Part shown: one piece after another, positions 1 to 9,564 of the stretch
How positions within the stretch are numbered: the first letter of the stretch is position 1
Layout of the letters: every line of letters starts with the position of its first letter
Source of the DNA: Hyphobacterium indicum
Lineage (GTDB): Bacteria > Pseudomonadota > Alphaproteobacteria > Caulobacterales > Maricaulaceae
Length of the DNA stretch: 64,000 nt
NCBI RefSeq assembly: GCF_003129605.1
Contig: NZ_QBDX01000004.1
Coordinates: 1,116,001-1,180,000 of the forward strand
Direction: 5' to 3'
Program-made: the position numbers and the translations under genes
Notes under the pieces: generated by a model
The model's database searches: none
Told to the model about the DNA's origin: nothing
What the model saw: the letters and a program-made list of their open reading frames with translations, nothing else

Positions 1-1
1 G

Positions 2-1237
2 CGGCTGGAAAACCGCATGGCCGGCACACCGGAACGCGCCATGGAACTGATGGAAGCAGTCTGGCCGGCTGCTGTGGCCCGGGTCGAGGAAGAAGTCGCC
101 GACATGCAGGCGCTCGCCGATGCCCGCGGTGACAACATCACCATCGAACCCTGGGATTACCGCTATTACATGGAGAAGATCCGGCAGGACCGCTATGAGC
201 TCGACTCCAACGAGGTCCGCCAGTATCTGCAGCTCGACAATCTGCTGCAGGCCATGTTCTTCGTCTCCGGCGAGCTGTTCAATTTCGAGTTCACACAGAT
301 CACCGATGGCTCCGTCCCGGTCTGGCATGAAGACGTCACCGTCTATGAAGTCACCGACCGCGACAGCGGCGACCATGTCGGCGTCTGGTATCTGGATCCG
401 TTTGCCCGCACCGGAAAACGCTCGGGCGCCTGGGCATCTTCCTTCCGCGGTCACACCACCTATGACGGTCTGGAAACCCCGCTCTCGACGAACAATTCCA
501 ACTTCGTCGAACCGGCCCCGGGTGAGCCCGTCCTGATTTCCTGGGATGATGCCAACACCTTCTTCCACGAATTCGGCCATGCCCTGCACACCCTGTCCTC
601 CAACGTCGCCTATCCGACGCTGAATGGCGGCGTGCGCGACTACACCGAATTCCAGTCGCAATTGCTCGAGCGCTGGCTCTCGACCGACGAGGTGATCGAC
701 AATTACTTCGTCCATGTCGAAACCGGCGAGCCCATGCCGGATGAGCTGGTGGCCCGCATCGAGGCCGCCGCAACCTTCAATCAGGGCTTTGCCACGACGG
801 AATATCTCGCCTCGGCCCTGGTCGACATGTACTACCACACGACCGATCCAACAGGCATTGATCCGGACGCGTTTGAACGCGAGACGATGGAGCGCCTCGG
901 CGCGCCGGACGAGCTGGTCATGCGCCACCGCAGCCCGCATTTCGGCCATATCTTCTCCGGGGAAGGCTATTCCGCGGGCTATTACGGCTATATGTGGGCC
1001 GATGTGCTGACCTCGGATGCGGCAGAAGCCTTTGCCGAAGCGCCCGGCGGTTTCTATGACGAGACCGTGGCGGCGGCGCTGGTCGAGCACCTGTTCGCCC
1101 CGCGCAATTCGGTCGATCCGGCCGAAGCCTACCGGGCTTTCCGCGGACGGGATGCCAACATCGCCCCGCTGATGCGCGATCGCGGCTTCCCGGTTCCGGG
1201 CGAGGAAGGCGGAACAGACGAAAGCGGCGGGGAATAA
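2..1237 (+). CDS. dcp: Peptidyl-dipeptidase Dcp-like M3 metallopeptidase (C-terminal part)
   Basis: Zinc oligopeptidase of family M3 that removes dipeptides or cleaves short peptides. The HExxH zinc motif is seen as HEFGHALH, encoded near base 566. The conserved M3 tail follows, with the NQGFATTEYLASALVDMYYH and GYSAGYYGYMWADVL segments. About 412 residues are present, whereas Dcp/OpdA enzymes run to about 700, so the frame is open to the left edge and the N-terminal half lies outside the window. The last residues are Glu/Gly-rich. The family call is firm. The Dcp rather than OpdA assignment rests on overall resemblance. The downstream gene is also a peptidase. Confidence 0.88.
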   Translation, partial: RLENRMAGTPERAMELMEAVWPAAVARVEEEVADMQALADARGDNITIEPWDYRYYMEKIRQDRYELDSNEVRQYLQLDNLLQAMFFVSGELFNFEFTQITDGSVPVWHEDVTVYEVTDRDSGDHVGVWYLDPFARTGKRSGAWASSFRGHTTYDGLETPLSTNNSNFVEPAPGEPVLISWDDANTFFHEFGHALHTLSSNVAYPTLNGGVRDYTEFQSQLLERWLSTDEVIDNYFVHVETGEPMPDELVARIEAAATFNQGFATTEYLASALVDMYYHTTDPTGIDPDAFERETMERLGAPDELVMRHRSPHFGHIFSGEGYSAGYYGYMWADVLTSDAAEAFAEAPGGFYDETVAAALVEHLFAPRNSVDPAEAYRAFRGRDANIAPLMRDRGFPVPGEEGGTDESGGE

Positions 1238-1320
1238 TCTCGCCAATTCAATCGGCCCGGAGCATCATGTTCCGGGCCGTTTTGTATCTGCACGCCATTC
1301 AGACTCTGCCGGGGTTATTC

Positions 1321-3987
1321 ATGACACATCGCATCCTGCTTGCCGCTCTGACCGCTTTTGGCCTGTCTGCCGCTGCGCTGGCGCAATCCGCGCCGACCCC
1401 GCTGCAGGCCCGCTACGATACCGCCATCCCGGATCTGGAAAGCGCGCTGGGCCATGACTTCGGCGAAGAGATCACCCCGCCCGAAGAGGCCGTGGATTAT
1501 CTACGCACGCTGGCCGAGGCCGCCCCGGACCGCATGCAGGTCTTTGACTATGCCACCAGCTGGGAGGGCCGCGATCTCGTCTATGCCGTGATCGGCAGCG
1601 CGGAGACGATGGCGCGTCTCGACGGCATTCGTGCCGATCTGCAAGCGCTGGCCGACCCGCGCGGGCTCTCAGGCGCGGAGCGTGACACGCTGATCGGCCG
1701 CCTGCCGGTGATTGTCTGGCTCGGCTATGGCGTGCATGGCGACGAGATCTCCTCCACCGATGCCGGGCTGCGCACGGCCTATCATCTTCTGGCCGCCACC
1801 AATGACCCGGTCGCGAACACGATCCGCGAGAATGCCCTGGTCATCATCGATCCGGTGCAGAACCCGGATGGCCGCAACCGCTTCATCAACTCCTTCACCC
1901 AGGCGCGCGGCCTTCAGGCCGACGGCTACCGCTATGCGGCGGAACATGACCAGCCCTGGCCGGGCGGGCGGCATAATCACTATCTCTTCGACATGAATCG
2001 CGACTGGTTCATCATGACCCAGCCGGAAACCCGCGGCCGCACCGCTGCCATGCTCGACTGGCGGCCCATGGTCATTGTCGATGCCCATGAAATGGGCGGC
2101 GACCAGTCCTATTTCTTCCCGCCCGTGGCCGACCCGGTCAATCCGGTGCTCACCGAGGAACAGCTGGAAGGTCATGACATTATCGGCCAGAACCATGCGA
2201 TGTGGTTCGACCGCATCGGTTCGGACTATTTCACCCGCGAGATCTTCGACGCCTTCTATCCCGGCTATGGCGATACCTGGCCGATGATGCAGGGCGGCGT
2301 CGCCATGACCTATGAGCAGGGCTCGGCCCGCGGCCTGGTCTGGACGCGCCGCAATGGCGGCGATCTGACCTATGCCGACGGCGTCACCAATCACTTCATC
2401 GCCAGCCTGTCGACCGCGCAGGCCGCCGCGGAAAACCGCGAGCGCTTTGTGCGCGGCTTCCATGATGTACGCGCCGCCGCCAGCACGATCGCCGAGGGGC
2501 CCGCCGCCATTCTTTTGTCACGTGAAACCAATCGCTGGGGCGCGGAGCGCCTCGCCCGTCTGATCGCCCGGCAGGGCATCGAGATTTCGCGAATTGCCGG
2601 CGGCACCACGGCCTGTGGCACGGCGCTGCCGGAGGGCGGCTTCCATATCGATCTGAACCAGCCCGCCGGGCAGCTCGCCCGGACGCTGCTGCAACGCGAC
2701 ACGCCGCTGCCGGACGATTTCCTCGACGCGCAGGAAGACCGCCGCACACGCGGTCTCGACCATGAACTCTATGACGTCACCGCCTGGTCCCTGCCGGTCA
2801 TGTTCAATGTCGACTCCACGGAATGCGCCAATCGCCCCAACCTGCCGGGCGACGCCGTCACCGCCGATGAGCCCATGCCCGCCGAAGCCGCGGCCAGCGC
2901 CCGCTTCGGTTATGTCATCCCCTGGACCGATGCCGGCCAGGCGCGTCTTGTCGCGGCGCTCGCCGCAGACGGTGTGCCGATGCGCACCGCGGCCAGCGAA
3001 TTCACGATCCAGGGCGAGACCTTTCCCGCCGGATCGGTTGTGATCGCCCGCGCCAGCGCTCCGGCCCATCTCGATTCCCTGATGCGCCTGCACGCCCGCA
3101 CCATCGGCGCGGTCTACGCCGGGCTGGACACCAGCTGGACCGAGGACGGTCCGAATTTCGGCTCCAGCCAGTTTGCCGACATTGTCGCGCCCCGCATTGC
3201 CATGGCCTGGGGTGAAGGCACCGATCCGAATTCGGCCGGCGGGCTGCGCTATGTGCTGGAGCGGCGTTACGGCTTGCCCGTCACCGTCATCCGCGCCGCC
3301 ACGCTGGCGCGGGCGGACCTGTCCGGTTTTGACGTCATCCTGCTGCCCGAACAGCGCGGTGGCGGCTATGCCGCCGAGATCGGCGAGACCGGCGCGGCCA
3401 GCCTGTCGCGCTTTGCGCAGGCCGGGGGCACGCTGATCGCGCTGGGCGATGCCACACGCTTCATCACCGATCCGGAGATCAACCTCCTGCCGCTGCGCCG
3501 CGAGCGCGCCGCGGATACGCCAACGGGCAATGGCGCGGGCGAAACCGCGCTCGTGCCCGGCAGCGTCATCGAGGATAACGGCGCGCTGCAGGCGGCGCTG
3601 GAGCCGCGCAATGCCCGGCCCGACACGGCTCCGGGTGCGCTGCTCAATGTTACCGCCAATGCCGACGCCTTCCTGTCGGCAGGCTATTCGCAAGGCGCGG
3701 CCGCCATGGTGACCGGATCGGACATCTATACCGCCGTGCCGCTGGACGAGGCCGACACCGTGCTGCGCTTTGCCGGACCGGACACGCTCGTTGCTTCCGG
3801 CCATCTCTGGGAGGAAAACATCGCCCAGACCGCCTACAAGCCTTTCCTGGTCTCGCGCCGGACGGGAGCGGGCTTCGTGGTCGCCTTCACCCAGGACCCG
3901 ACCGCCCGCGGCTATCAGGAAGGCCTTGATCTGGCACTCCTGAACGCCGTCATCCTCGCCCCGGCGCGCTCCTGGCGGCTCAGATAG
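1321..3987 (+). CDS. Secreted M14 zinc carboxypeptidase-like protein
   Basis: 888-residue exported protein of the peptidase M14 (carboxypeptidase A-like) family. A signal peptide is seen (MTHRILLAALTAFGLSAAALAQ), so the start was placed here; the frame stays open 54 bases further upstream without a signal. The zinc motif HxxE is present as HGDE at residues 139-142, and a later DAHEMG segment may give the third ligand. The long C-terminal half carries a flavodoxin-like or glutamine-amidotransferase-like stretch (VILLPEQRGGGYAAEIGE), as seen in large bacterial M14 proteins. It is likely periplasmic and follows the M3 peptidase gene, suggesting peptide scavenging. The substrate is unknown. Confidence 0.85.
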   Translation: MTHRILLAALTAFGLSAAALAQSAPTPLQARYDTAIPDLESALGHDFGEEITPPEEAVDYLRTLAEAAPDRMQVFDYATSWEGRDLVYAVIGSAETMARLDGIRADLQALADPRGLSGAERDTLIGRLPVIVWLGYGVHGDEISSTDAGLRTAYHLLAATNDPVANTIRENALVIIDPVQNPDGRNRFINSFTQARGLQADGYRYAAEHDQPWPGGRHNHYLFDMNRDWFIMTQPETRGRTAAMLDWRPMVIVDAHEMGGDQSYFFPPVADPVNPVLTEEQLEGHDIIGQNHAMWFDRIGSDYFTREIFDAFYPGYGDTWPMMQGGVAMTYEQGSARGLVWTRRNGGDLTYADGVTNHFIASLSTAQAAAENRERFVRGFHDVRAAASTIAEGPAAILLSRETNRWGAERLARLIARQGIEISRIAGGTTACGTALPEGGFHIDLNQPAGQLARTLLQRDTPLPDDFLDAQEDRRTRGLDHELYDVTAWSLPVMFNVDSTECANRPNLPGDAVTADEPMPAEAAASARFGYVIPWTDAGQARLVAALAADGVPMRTAASEFTIQGETFPAGSVVIARASAPAHLDSLMRLHARTIGAVYAGLDTSWTEDGPNFGSSQFADIVAPRIAMAWGEGTDPNSAGGLRYVLERRYGLPVTVIRAATLARADLSGFDVILLPEQRGGGYAAEIGETGAASLSRFAQAGGTLIALGDATRFITDPEINLLPLRRERAADTPTGNGAGETALVPGSVIEDNGALQAALEPRNARPDTAPGALLNVTANADAFLSAGYSQGAAAMVTGSDIYTAVPLDEADTVLRFAGPDTLVASGHLWEENIAQTAYKPFLVSRRTGAGFVVAFTQDPTARGYQEGLDLALLNAVILAPARSWRLR

Positions 3988-3990
3988 CGG

Positions 3991-5814
3991 CTATTCAAAC
4001 ACGGCCCGCATGCAGACCGGCGCGTCGATCTGCTGATAGCAGAAATCCGGCAGCTCGCCGCTATCGCGCCAATAGTCCAGCAGGCCGAAAGTTTCGGCAA
4101 TTGCGGAAAAACGGTCCGTTTCCCGGACCGCAGCGAATTCCGGATAATAGAAAATAACGGCGATACCCGGGGCTGCAGGGTCGAGCGCCTCCAGAATATC
4201 CAGAGCGGCCGATGTCTCGCCAATCCGCGCAAGCTGGCGGGCCGCGATCGTAACATCCAGGGCGCGGCAGGCATGGATAATCCGATCGATCATTGCCGCG
4301 TCTGCCGTCAGGGACTCTGGGACGTCGAAACATGTTCGTATACTATCGGGCATGGACAGTGCCGCCATTACGGCATTGCGTTCAGCATCACTTCCGTAAA
4401 ACCCGCTCAAAATCGTCATCAGGCGACTCGCCTGAACATTGTCCGGGTAGAGCAAGAGATAGTCGTTTAGCAGAGCCCGGCTCTCCGTCCATCTGTCTGC
4501 CGTAGCGGCGAGAATGGCTTGACCCACCACATGTTGCGGAATGGCCGGCCATCGGCTTTCCACTTCCTGCGCCAGAAAACGTGCATCATTGATGCGCCCG
4601 ACCTGACGCATGATCACGGCGGTCTGTGCTGTCGCATAGAATCCCGCCCAGCTTTCGACAGGTATGCCTGACAGGGCGTCGAGTTGTTGCAGGGGTGCTT
4701 CTCTGTCCAGCTGGCTCAGAATAAGGGCTGACCGGACGAAATTCGATTCCGGCAGGGCTTCGTGTGCCAGTTCGGCGAGGCTTGCCGCTTCGTCACGGAT
4801 ACGCTGGACCTCGCCAACCGACCGCCCGAAAAAATACCGGTTGGGCTGGGTCATGATCACCAGCGCATGCAATGACATCAGAAAGGGCGAATCGCTTCCC
4901 TGTTCCAGCATCCGGCGGGTGATCCTCACCGGGTCCTGCAGATTGTCCGAAATCATCAGGGCCCGGCACAGGCGGACAAGCTCGGGAAACAGACGTCCGG
5001 ACTCCGCCATGGCTTGCCGCGCCTCGCCGGCCAAGAGATCGGCGCATCGAAGGATATTCGAATTCTCGACCGCGATCCGGCGCGCCAGTTGTTCGGTTCC
5101 CAGACCGGCGATCGGGATGGAGCGGACATCCAGTGCTTCCCCGGTCGCTGCCAGCGTCAATGTCAGGATGGCGGCCCCGCCCTCTTCGTCGGAATGCCCG
5201 ATATGAAGATCGAAACCCCGGGGGCTGGCGGCCGCATCCAGCAGGCCGCGGGACAGCATTTCGGAATGAAGCGGCGCTTCCAGCCCGGTGAATGCGGGGT
5301 CGATCCGCGTCTGTAGCAGCGGCTCATTCTGGCGGCGGCCGTCACTTGCGAGATAGGCGGCGAAAGCAAATGCACCCGCAATCAGCGCTACACCCCCCGC
5401 CAAAAGCGGCCGGGACCGCAACCGGATCCGGTGCAGAATGCCGCGCGCCTCGCCGTCGGCTTCTGAAGGCGCGGCCTCCTCCGCTGTTACCGGGAGGCTG
5501 AACCGGTATCCACGTCCATAGCGGGTCTCGATATAAGTGGATTTTCGGCCCGTATCGCCGATCGCCTCGCGAATGGACTTCAGGGCGGTCGGTATCACGC
5601 CTTCGGTCACCGGGATGTCCGTCCAGACCGTATCGAGAATCTCGTCCTTGGTGACGAGGTCAGGCGCCCGCTGCATCAAGAGCAGCAAGACCTCGTAATT
5701 TCGGCCCCGCAGGCTGGTCTCCTGCCCCTTGAATCGAACGATTTCCCGGCGCCGGTCCAGCTCGATCTCGCCCGACCGGAGAACGGGCACAGACATTCTG
5801 TCGCCATCCGTCAT
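3991..5814 (-). CDS. CadC-like membrane transcriptional regulator (OmpR-type winged helix)
   Basis: 607 residues in three parts. An N-terminal OmpR/PhoB-type winged-helix DNA-binding domain covers about residues 10-108 (TKDEILDTVWTDIPVTEG, YIETRYGRGYRFSLP). A single transmembrane helix follows near residues 135-155 (LLAGGVALIAGAFAFAAYLA). The long helical C-terminal region, probably periplasmic, resembles TPR-type helical repeats. This is the layout of ToxR/CadC one-component regulators, which bind DNA from the membrane. A second ATG lies six codons in. The gene ends 3 bases from the M14 peptidase stop (convergent) and faces a secreted-protein gene, a plausible target. The signal it senses is unknown. 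Confidence 0.82.
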   Translation of the reverse strand: MTDGDRMSVPVLRSGEIELDRRREIVRFKGQETSLRGRNYEVLLLLMQRAPDLVTKDEILDTVWTDIPVTEGVIPTALKSIREAIGDTGRKSTYIETRYGRGYRFSLPVTAEEAAPSEADGEARGILHRIRLRSRPLLAGGVALIAGAFAFAAYLASDGRRQNEPLLQTRIDPAFTGLEAPLHSEMLSRGLLDAAASPRGFDLHIGHSDEEGGAAILTLTLAATGEALDVRSIPIAGLGTEQLARRIAVENSNILRCADLLAGEARQAMAESGRLFPELVRLCRALMISDNLQDPVRITRRMLEQGSDSPFLMSLHALVIMTQPNRYFFGRSVGEVQRIRDEAASLAELAHEALPESNFVRSALILSQLDREAPLQQLDALSGIPVESWAGFYATAQTAVIMRQVGRINDARFLAQEVESRWPAIPQHVVGQAILAATADRWTESRALLNDYLLLYPDNVQASRLMTILSGFYGSDAERNAVMAALSMPDSIRTCFDVPESLTADAAMIDRIIHACRALDVTIAARQLARIGETSAALDILEALDPAAPGIAVIFYYPEFAAVRETDRFSAIAETFGLLDYWRDSGELPDFCYQQIDAPVCMRAVFE

Positions 5815-5956
5815 GTCGGGCAGGTCACGGCCCGTGGCCGGATTGTCATTTTCAAGACTGATTTCAGCATTCCCTCAGATTTCACTCAGGATTCAGACAT
5901 CCACAAAAGGCAAGCTTCCAGCGGAAAATTGTCACAAATCAATATGGACCAGGACT

Positions 5957-6724
5957 TTGAGACACTCAACGACATTAGCCGCCGCCGTTATCGGGGCCTC
6001 CCTGTTGGCCGGCATCATTCCCGGCCCGGCCCTCGCTGATGAGCTCTGGACAGGCCAACGACAGGACATGCAGGACATGCTGGTTTATGAGAGCGAGGTC
6101 GGCGGATACGCTGTTCTTCAGGGCTCGGACCGCATAGTCTACTACGTCGACGGGCTTGCGGGAAATTACAATAATCGCCAGGGCATGTTCACCGGTACAT
6201 GGGTCAGCATGTATCCGGCCCCCTCCGACGAGCAATCATGCACATCGACCTATAACGCTGTCGATGGCCGCCGCGCTGAAATCTTCGGGTCGCTGATGAT
6301 CCGCTTCGACTCGCCGTCTTTCCCGACCGGCTTTCAGATGGCCCGCTGGTATTGCGAAGGCCCGACCGACTATGAAGGTCGGCCGTTGGAGGACAGGATC
6401 ACCTTCCATTACTACACGCCGGTGACCAACGTACCGATGGAGGAATCCGGGGCTGACTACGGTTTCAACGATCCGGCACCGGGAGCGAACCAGCAGCAGG
6501 AATGCCTTGAGCGGATGACAACCTTCGCCCGTGCCGCCGGTTTTTCGAATCTCGGCCGCGGTGAGAACCGGCGCGAGGAAACCTGGATGATTTCCGGAAC
6601 TGTGACGTTCCAGAGCGGATACCAGCGCGGATTCGAATGTTACCATGTCATGGGCCGGGTCGACCGCGTGCTCTTCCATGACAACCATGTAAGCGGGTCA
6701 GAACCGATCCGGCCCGATCACTGA
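5957..6724 (+). CDS. Secreted protein of unknown function
   Basis: No family was recognised. The open frame runs upstream into the regulator gene, but its only convincing N-terminus is a signal peptide beginning at a TTG (RHSTTLAAAVIGASLLAGIIPGPALA). That TTG is proposed as the start, with modest certainty because no ATG in this frame has a good ribosome-binding site. The mature protein is about 225 residues with four cysteines (in EQSCTS, WYCEGP, QECLE and FECYH), which could form two disulphides in the periplasm. It is divergent from the CadC-like regulator, so it may be under that regulator's control. Confidence 0.6.
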   Translation: MRHSTTLAAAVIGASLLAGIIPGPALADELWTGQRQDMQDMLVYESEVGGYAVLQGSDRIVYYVDGLAGNYNNRQGMFTGTWVSMYPAPSDEQSCTSTYNAVDGRRAEIFGSLMIRFDSPSFPTGFQMARWYCEGPTDYEGRPLEDRITFHYYTPVTNVPMEESGADYGFNDPAPGANQQQECLERMTTFARAAGFSNLGRGENRREETWMISGTVTFQSGYQRGFECYHVMGRVDRVLFHDNHVSGSEPIRPDH

Positions 6725-6797
6725 TTTTCCAACCCGTTCGTGGCGGATATCCGGTTCCCGGATCTGCCCGGACATTTTGATCTCCGGGGGGAGGACC

Positions 6798-7766
6798 ATG
6801 AAATCAAACACATTCCTGGCTGCATTCGCCGCAGCCTTCATTGCGTTGGCCATAACGGCGGAAGCCATGGCCCAGCAAACCGCACCGCTCAGCCGGCGCG
6901 CGCAAGTCGTTCTTTATGACGGCCCCAATTTTACCGGGCGCTCCGTCCGCATCCAGGCCGGCGAAGACGGCTCGAATCTGACGAACCTCAACTTCAATGA
7001 CCGGGCATCTTCCATGCGGGTTCTCGGCAATTGGGAGGTTTGCGAACATGTTAATTTCGACGGGGCCTGCCAGCGGTTCAACAGCGATGTCGCGAATCTG
7101 GGCGGGTTCAACGACCGCATCAGCTCGGTGCGCGTTCTCGCAACAATTCCGCCCCCTTCCCGTCCGACGCCGGTCCTCCTGCCGCGCAGCGGATTGCAGC
7201 TTTACGACAATGCCGGGTATTCCGGCCAGACTTTCGACGCCGGGTCCGATGTCAACAATCTGAGCAATACCGGTTTTAATGACCGCACCGGCTCGCTTGT
7301 CATGGCCGAGAATGAAACCTGGCAAGTCTGTTCCGATGCCAATTATCGCGGCCTCTGCCGCAGCTTCAGCGAGCCTGTCGCCGATCTTACGGCGGTGGGA
7401 TTGAACAATAATATTTCCTCGATGCGTCGTATTGGCAGCCCGCCGATCCCGGGTCGGCCGATCGTGCCGCCGGGCGGCGGACTCACGCAACTCAGCGGCG
7501 AAACCCGCGGTGAAAACGGTGTCGGCTTCTTTGCCATACCGCGCGCGAATGGCAGCGCCATTGACCACTGCGAACGTTCGCTGAGCCAGACGTGTGGTGA
7601 TACTGGCGCGGATGCGGTGTGCCGGATGGCCGGTTACCGGGAAGCGTCCTATTACTCGATCCTTCCGCCAAGCCAGTATGGCGGTACGGTTCATGTCGGC
7701 GACGGCACGCAATGTCGTGGACGTAATTGTGGGGCCATCATCAACCTGCTCTGCACCAGTGATTGA
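6798..7766 (+). CDS. Secreted beta/gamma-crystallin repeat protein
   Basis: 322 residues. A strong ribosome-binding site (GGGGGGAGGACC) directly precedes this ATG, and a signal peptide follows (ending AMAQ). Two tandem beta/gamma-crystallin domains, hence four Greek-key motifs, are visible. The first pair has VVLYDGPNFTGRSVRI and CEHVNFDGACQRF; the second has LQLYDNAGYSGQTFDAG and CSDANYRGLCRSF. Each is followed by a typical N(D/N)RxSS(M/V)R signature. Bacterial members often bind calcium through such N/D-x-x-S sites. The C-terminal 90 residues have five or more cysteines and no recognised fold. The protein is likely periplasmic or surface-exposed; its role is unknown. Confidence 0.85.
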   Translation: MKSNTFLAAFAAAFIALAITAEAMAQQTAPLSRRAQVVLYDGPNFTGRSVRIQAGEDGSNLTNLNFNDRASSMRVLGNWEVCEHVNFDGACQRFNSDVANLGGFNDRISSVRVLATIPPPSRPTPVLLPRSGLQLYDNAGYSGQTFDAGSDVNNLSNTGFNDRTGSLVMAENETWQVCSDANYRGLCRSFSEPVADLTAVGLNNNISSMRRIGSPPIPGRPIVPPGGGLTQLSGETRGENGVGFFAIPRANGSAIDHCERSLSQTCGDTGADAVCRMAGYREASYYSILPPSQYGGTVHVGDGTQCRGRNCGAIINLLCTSD

Positions 7767-7781
7767 CGCAGAATGATCGAG

Positions 7782-7812
7782 AGCCCGGATGCCGCGCGCA
7801 TCCGGGCTTTTC
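7782..7812 (+). terminator. Rho-independent terminator
   Basis: Ten-base perfect stem (AGCCCGGATG with CATCCGGGCT) around a 7-base loop, followed by TTTT, 15 bases after the crystallin-like gene. Confidence 0.85.
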
Positions 7813-7880
7813 GCGCCTGCGCACCGGGCACCACTGGACCGGCAAGAGCCTGCAATCAGACAACAACCCCCGCCACTGAT

Positions 7881-7936
7881 CGTTTCTGAAAAACGCCGCG
7901 CGTTTCTGAAAATCATCACGCGATTTTCGAAATCGC
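7881..7936. repeat. Direct repeat plus palindrome upstream of the UrcA-like gene
   Basis: CGTTTCTGAAAA occurs at 7881-7892 and again at 7901-7912, spaced 20 bases (two helical turns). A 17-base palindrome GCGATTTTCGAAATCGC follows at 7920-7936. The arrangement sits 77 bases upstream of the UrcA-like gene and could be an operator. No regulator is assigned. Confidence 0.4.
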
Positions 7937-8012
7937 AAAGCAGAGCAGGGGGAAGATCGCCAGATTGAGCTCGTCAGCCGCCTCCCCGCGGCCCTAACAA
8001 ACGAGGTCGATT

Positions 8013-8348
8013 ATGTTGAATGCACTCCTCCCCGCCCTTCTCCTGGGCGCAAGCGCCGTCGCCGGCAATCCCGCCAGCGCAGAGCTCTCCTACACGCAGG
8101 CCGAACTTTCCACCCACAGCGGTTCCGCCGCTGTTTATCAGCGCCTTGTGACCGCCGCAGAACGCGTCTGCGCCAATGAAAACCGCCATTCCGCCATGGC
8201 CGCCACCGCCACCCGGATCTGCGTGGCCGACACGGTAGCCCGTACCGTCAGTGAAATTGCCGCCCCGCAACTTGACCAAATCCACGCTGCCCGGAGCGTC
8301 TCCCCAGATGGACGGGAAGCCGTGGTGCTGGCTGCCAGTGGCAGCTAG
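8013..8348 (+). CDS. UrcA family protein
   Basis: 111-residue exported protein with a short signal peptide (MLNALLPALLLGASAVAGNPASA). It has the UrcA-family pattern: an LST..GSAAVYQRL segment, then AAERVC, a second cysteine about 25 residues later (RICVADTVARTV) and a P-x-L-D tail. UrcA proteins are small secreted proteins of unknown function common in Caulobacterales and sphingomonads. The ribosome-binding site GAGG precedes the ATG. It stands alone between two terminators. Confidence 0.75.
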   Translation: MLNALLPALLLGASAVAGNPASAELSYTQAELSTHSGSAAVYQRLVTAAERVCANENRHSAMAATATRICVADTVARTVSEIAAPQLDQIHAARSVSPDGREAVVLAASGS

Positions 8349-8357
8349 CGAGTGCTG

Positions 8358-8412
8358 CCTGCCAGCTTCTCCCGCGCGCCTTCCGCAACGGAAAAGCTGG
8401 CAGGTCCTTTTT
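8358..8412 (+). terminator. Rho-independent terminator
   Basis: Eleven-base perfect stem CCTGCCAGCTT (8358-8368) with AAGCTGGCAGG (8394-8404), followed by TCCTTTTT, just after the UrcA-like gene. Confidence 0.75.
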
Positions 8413-8433
8413 GATTGAGGCATAATCCCTGTC

Positions 8434-9492
8434 ATGACGGACGCCGCCCTTGTTGAAATCATCGCCCGCATGAGCGCGGGTGTGCTGTGTCTTCTGACCA
8501 GCGCGGTTCTGCTTCTGAATGCCCGCCGCTCTCTGGCCGCCCGGCTTGGCGCGCTTTTCGGCCTCGGCGCGGCCGCCTACATGATCTGCGCCTCACCGAC
8601 CATGCGCGACCTTCTCGGCATCTGGCAGCATGTCATCGAGCCTCTGGGCTGGCTCGACGGGGTCTTCTTCTGGTGGTTCTGCCTCGCCCTGTTCTGCGAC
8701 CAGTACCGTTTTCGCGCCGCGCATCTTCTGCCGGCCATTCCGATTCTCATTCTTGTGCCGCTGCAATATACGGTGAGCGATCCATTCTGGCGCGATGCCA
8801 TGACCCTGATCAAACAATCCATTTCCGTCATCCTGTTCCTGCACGCCACCTATTTCGCCCTGCTCAGCCTGAAGGATGATCTGGTCGATACCCGCCGCCG
8901 TTTCCGCGTCGTGATTGCCGTCTCGGTCGGCCTGTCCGCCGTGATTCTCATGGGGCTGGAAATCGTATTGCGCGGCTCGGCGGCCGAAACCGCCTATCTT
9001 GTCGGCTCGGCGCTCTGGCTGTTGGCGCTGTCCTTCGCCTTTGCCCTGTGGGCGCTGCGCGCCAGCCCGGAAATGTTTGTCGACCGCAAGGAAGTGCGCC
9101 AGCACCATGACAGCGAGGCCGCCATCGCCGCCATCGACCCTGTCGACCGCCCGCTTCTGGCCCGGCTGGAAGCGGCCATGCAGGCCGGAGCCTATCGCGA
9201 AACCGGCCTCACCGTCGGCAAGCTGGCCGATCAGCTCAAAACACCGGAACACCGCTTGCGCAAGCTGATCAATTCCGGCCTCGGCTACCGCAATTTCTCC
9301 AGCTATATCAATTCCCACCGCGTCGAGGATGCCAAGGAAATCCTCGCCGATCCCGAACGCGCCCGCCTGCAGATCCTGCAGGTCGCGCTCGATCTCGGTT
9401 ATGGCTCGATTGCCAGCTTCAACCGCGCTTTCCGCGAGGCCACCGGCGAAGCCCCGACCAGCTTCCGCCGCAAGGCGCTGATGGCGGACTGA
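8434..9492 (+). CDS. Membrane-anchored AraC-family regulator
   Basis: 352 residues. The N-terminal 210 residues contain about six or seven hydrophobic helices (for example MSAGVLCLLTSAVLLLNA, HLLPAIPILILVPLQY, VVIAVSVGLSAVILMGL). The C-terminal 100 residues are an AraC/XylS DNA-binding domain with two helix-turn-helix units (GLTVGKLADQLKTPEHRLR; ILQVALDLGYGSIASFNRAF). The role is a transcription regulator that may sense a membrane or small-molecule signal. The gene lies directly upstream of the truncated haemoglobin gene, on the same strand with a 72-base gap. Confidence 0.87.
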   Translation: MTDAALVEIIARMSAGVLCLLTSAVLLLNARRSLAARLGALFGLGAAAYMICASPTMRDLLGIWQHVIEPLGWLDGVFFWWFCLALFCDQYRFRAAHLLPAIPILILVPLQYTVSDPFWRDAMTLIKQSISVILFLHATYFALLSLKDDLVDTRRRFRVVIAVSVGLSAVILMGLEIVLRGSAAETAYLVGSALWLLALSFAFALWALRASPEMFVDRKEVRQHHDSEAAIAAIDPVDRPLLARLEAAMQAGAYRETGLTVGKLADQLKTPEHRLRKLINSGLGYRNFSSYINSHRVEDAKEILADPERARLQILQVALDLGYGSIASFNRAFREATGEAPTSFRRKALMAD

Positions 9493-9564
9493 CCGCGCCT
9501 TGACGGAAGGGGTGCGGCAACATCGCGCCTTGCCGTCACCTGGCAGAGCGTCCAACCCCCTGCC

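Noticed and set aside
1669-3804. Long minus-strand open frames inside the M14 peptidase gene
   Set aside because: Shadows of a gene with visible catalytic motifs and signal peptide.
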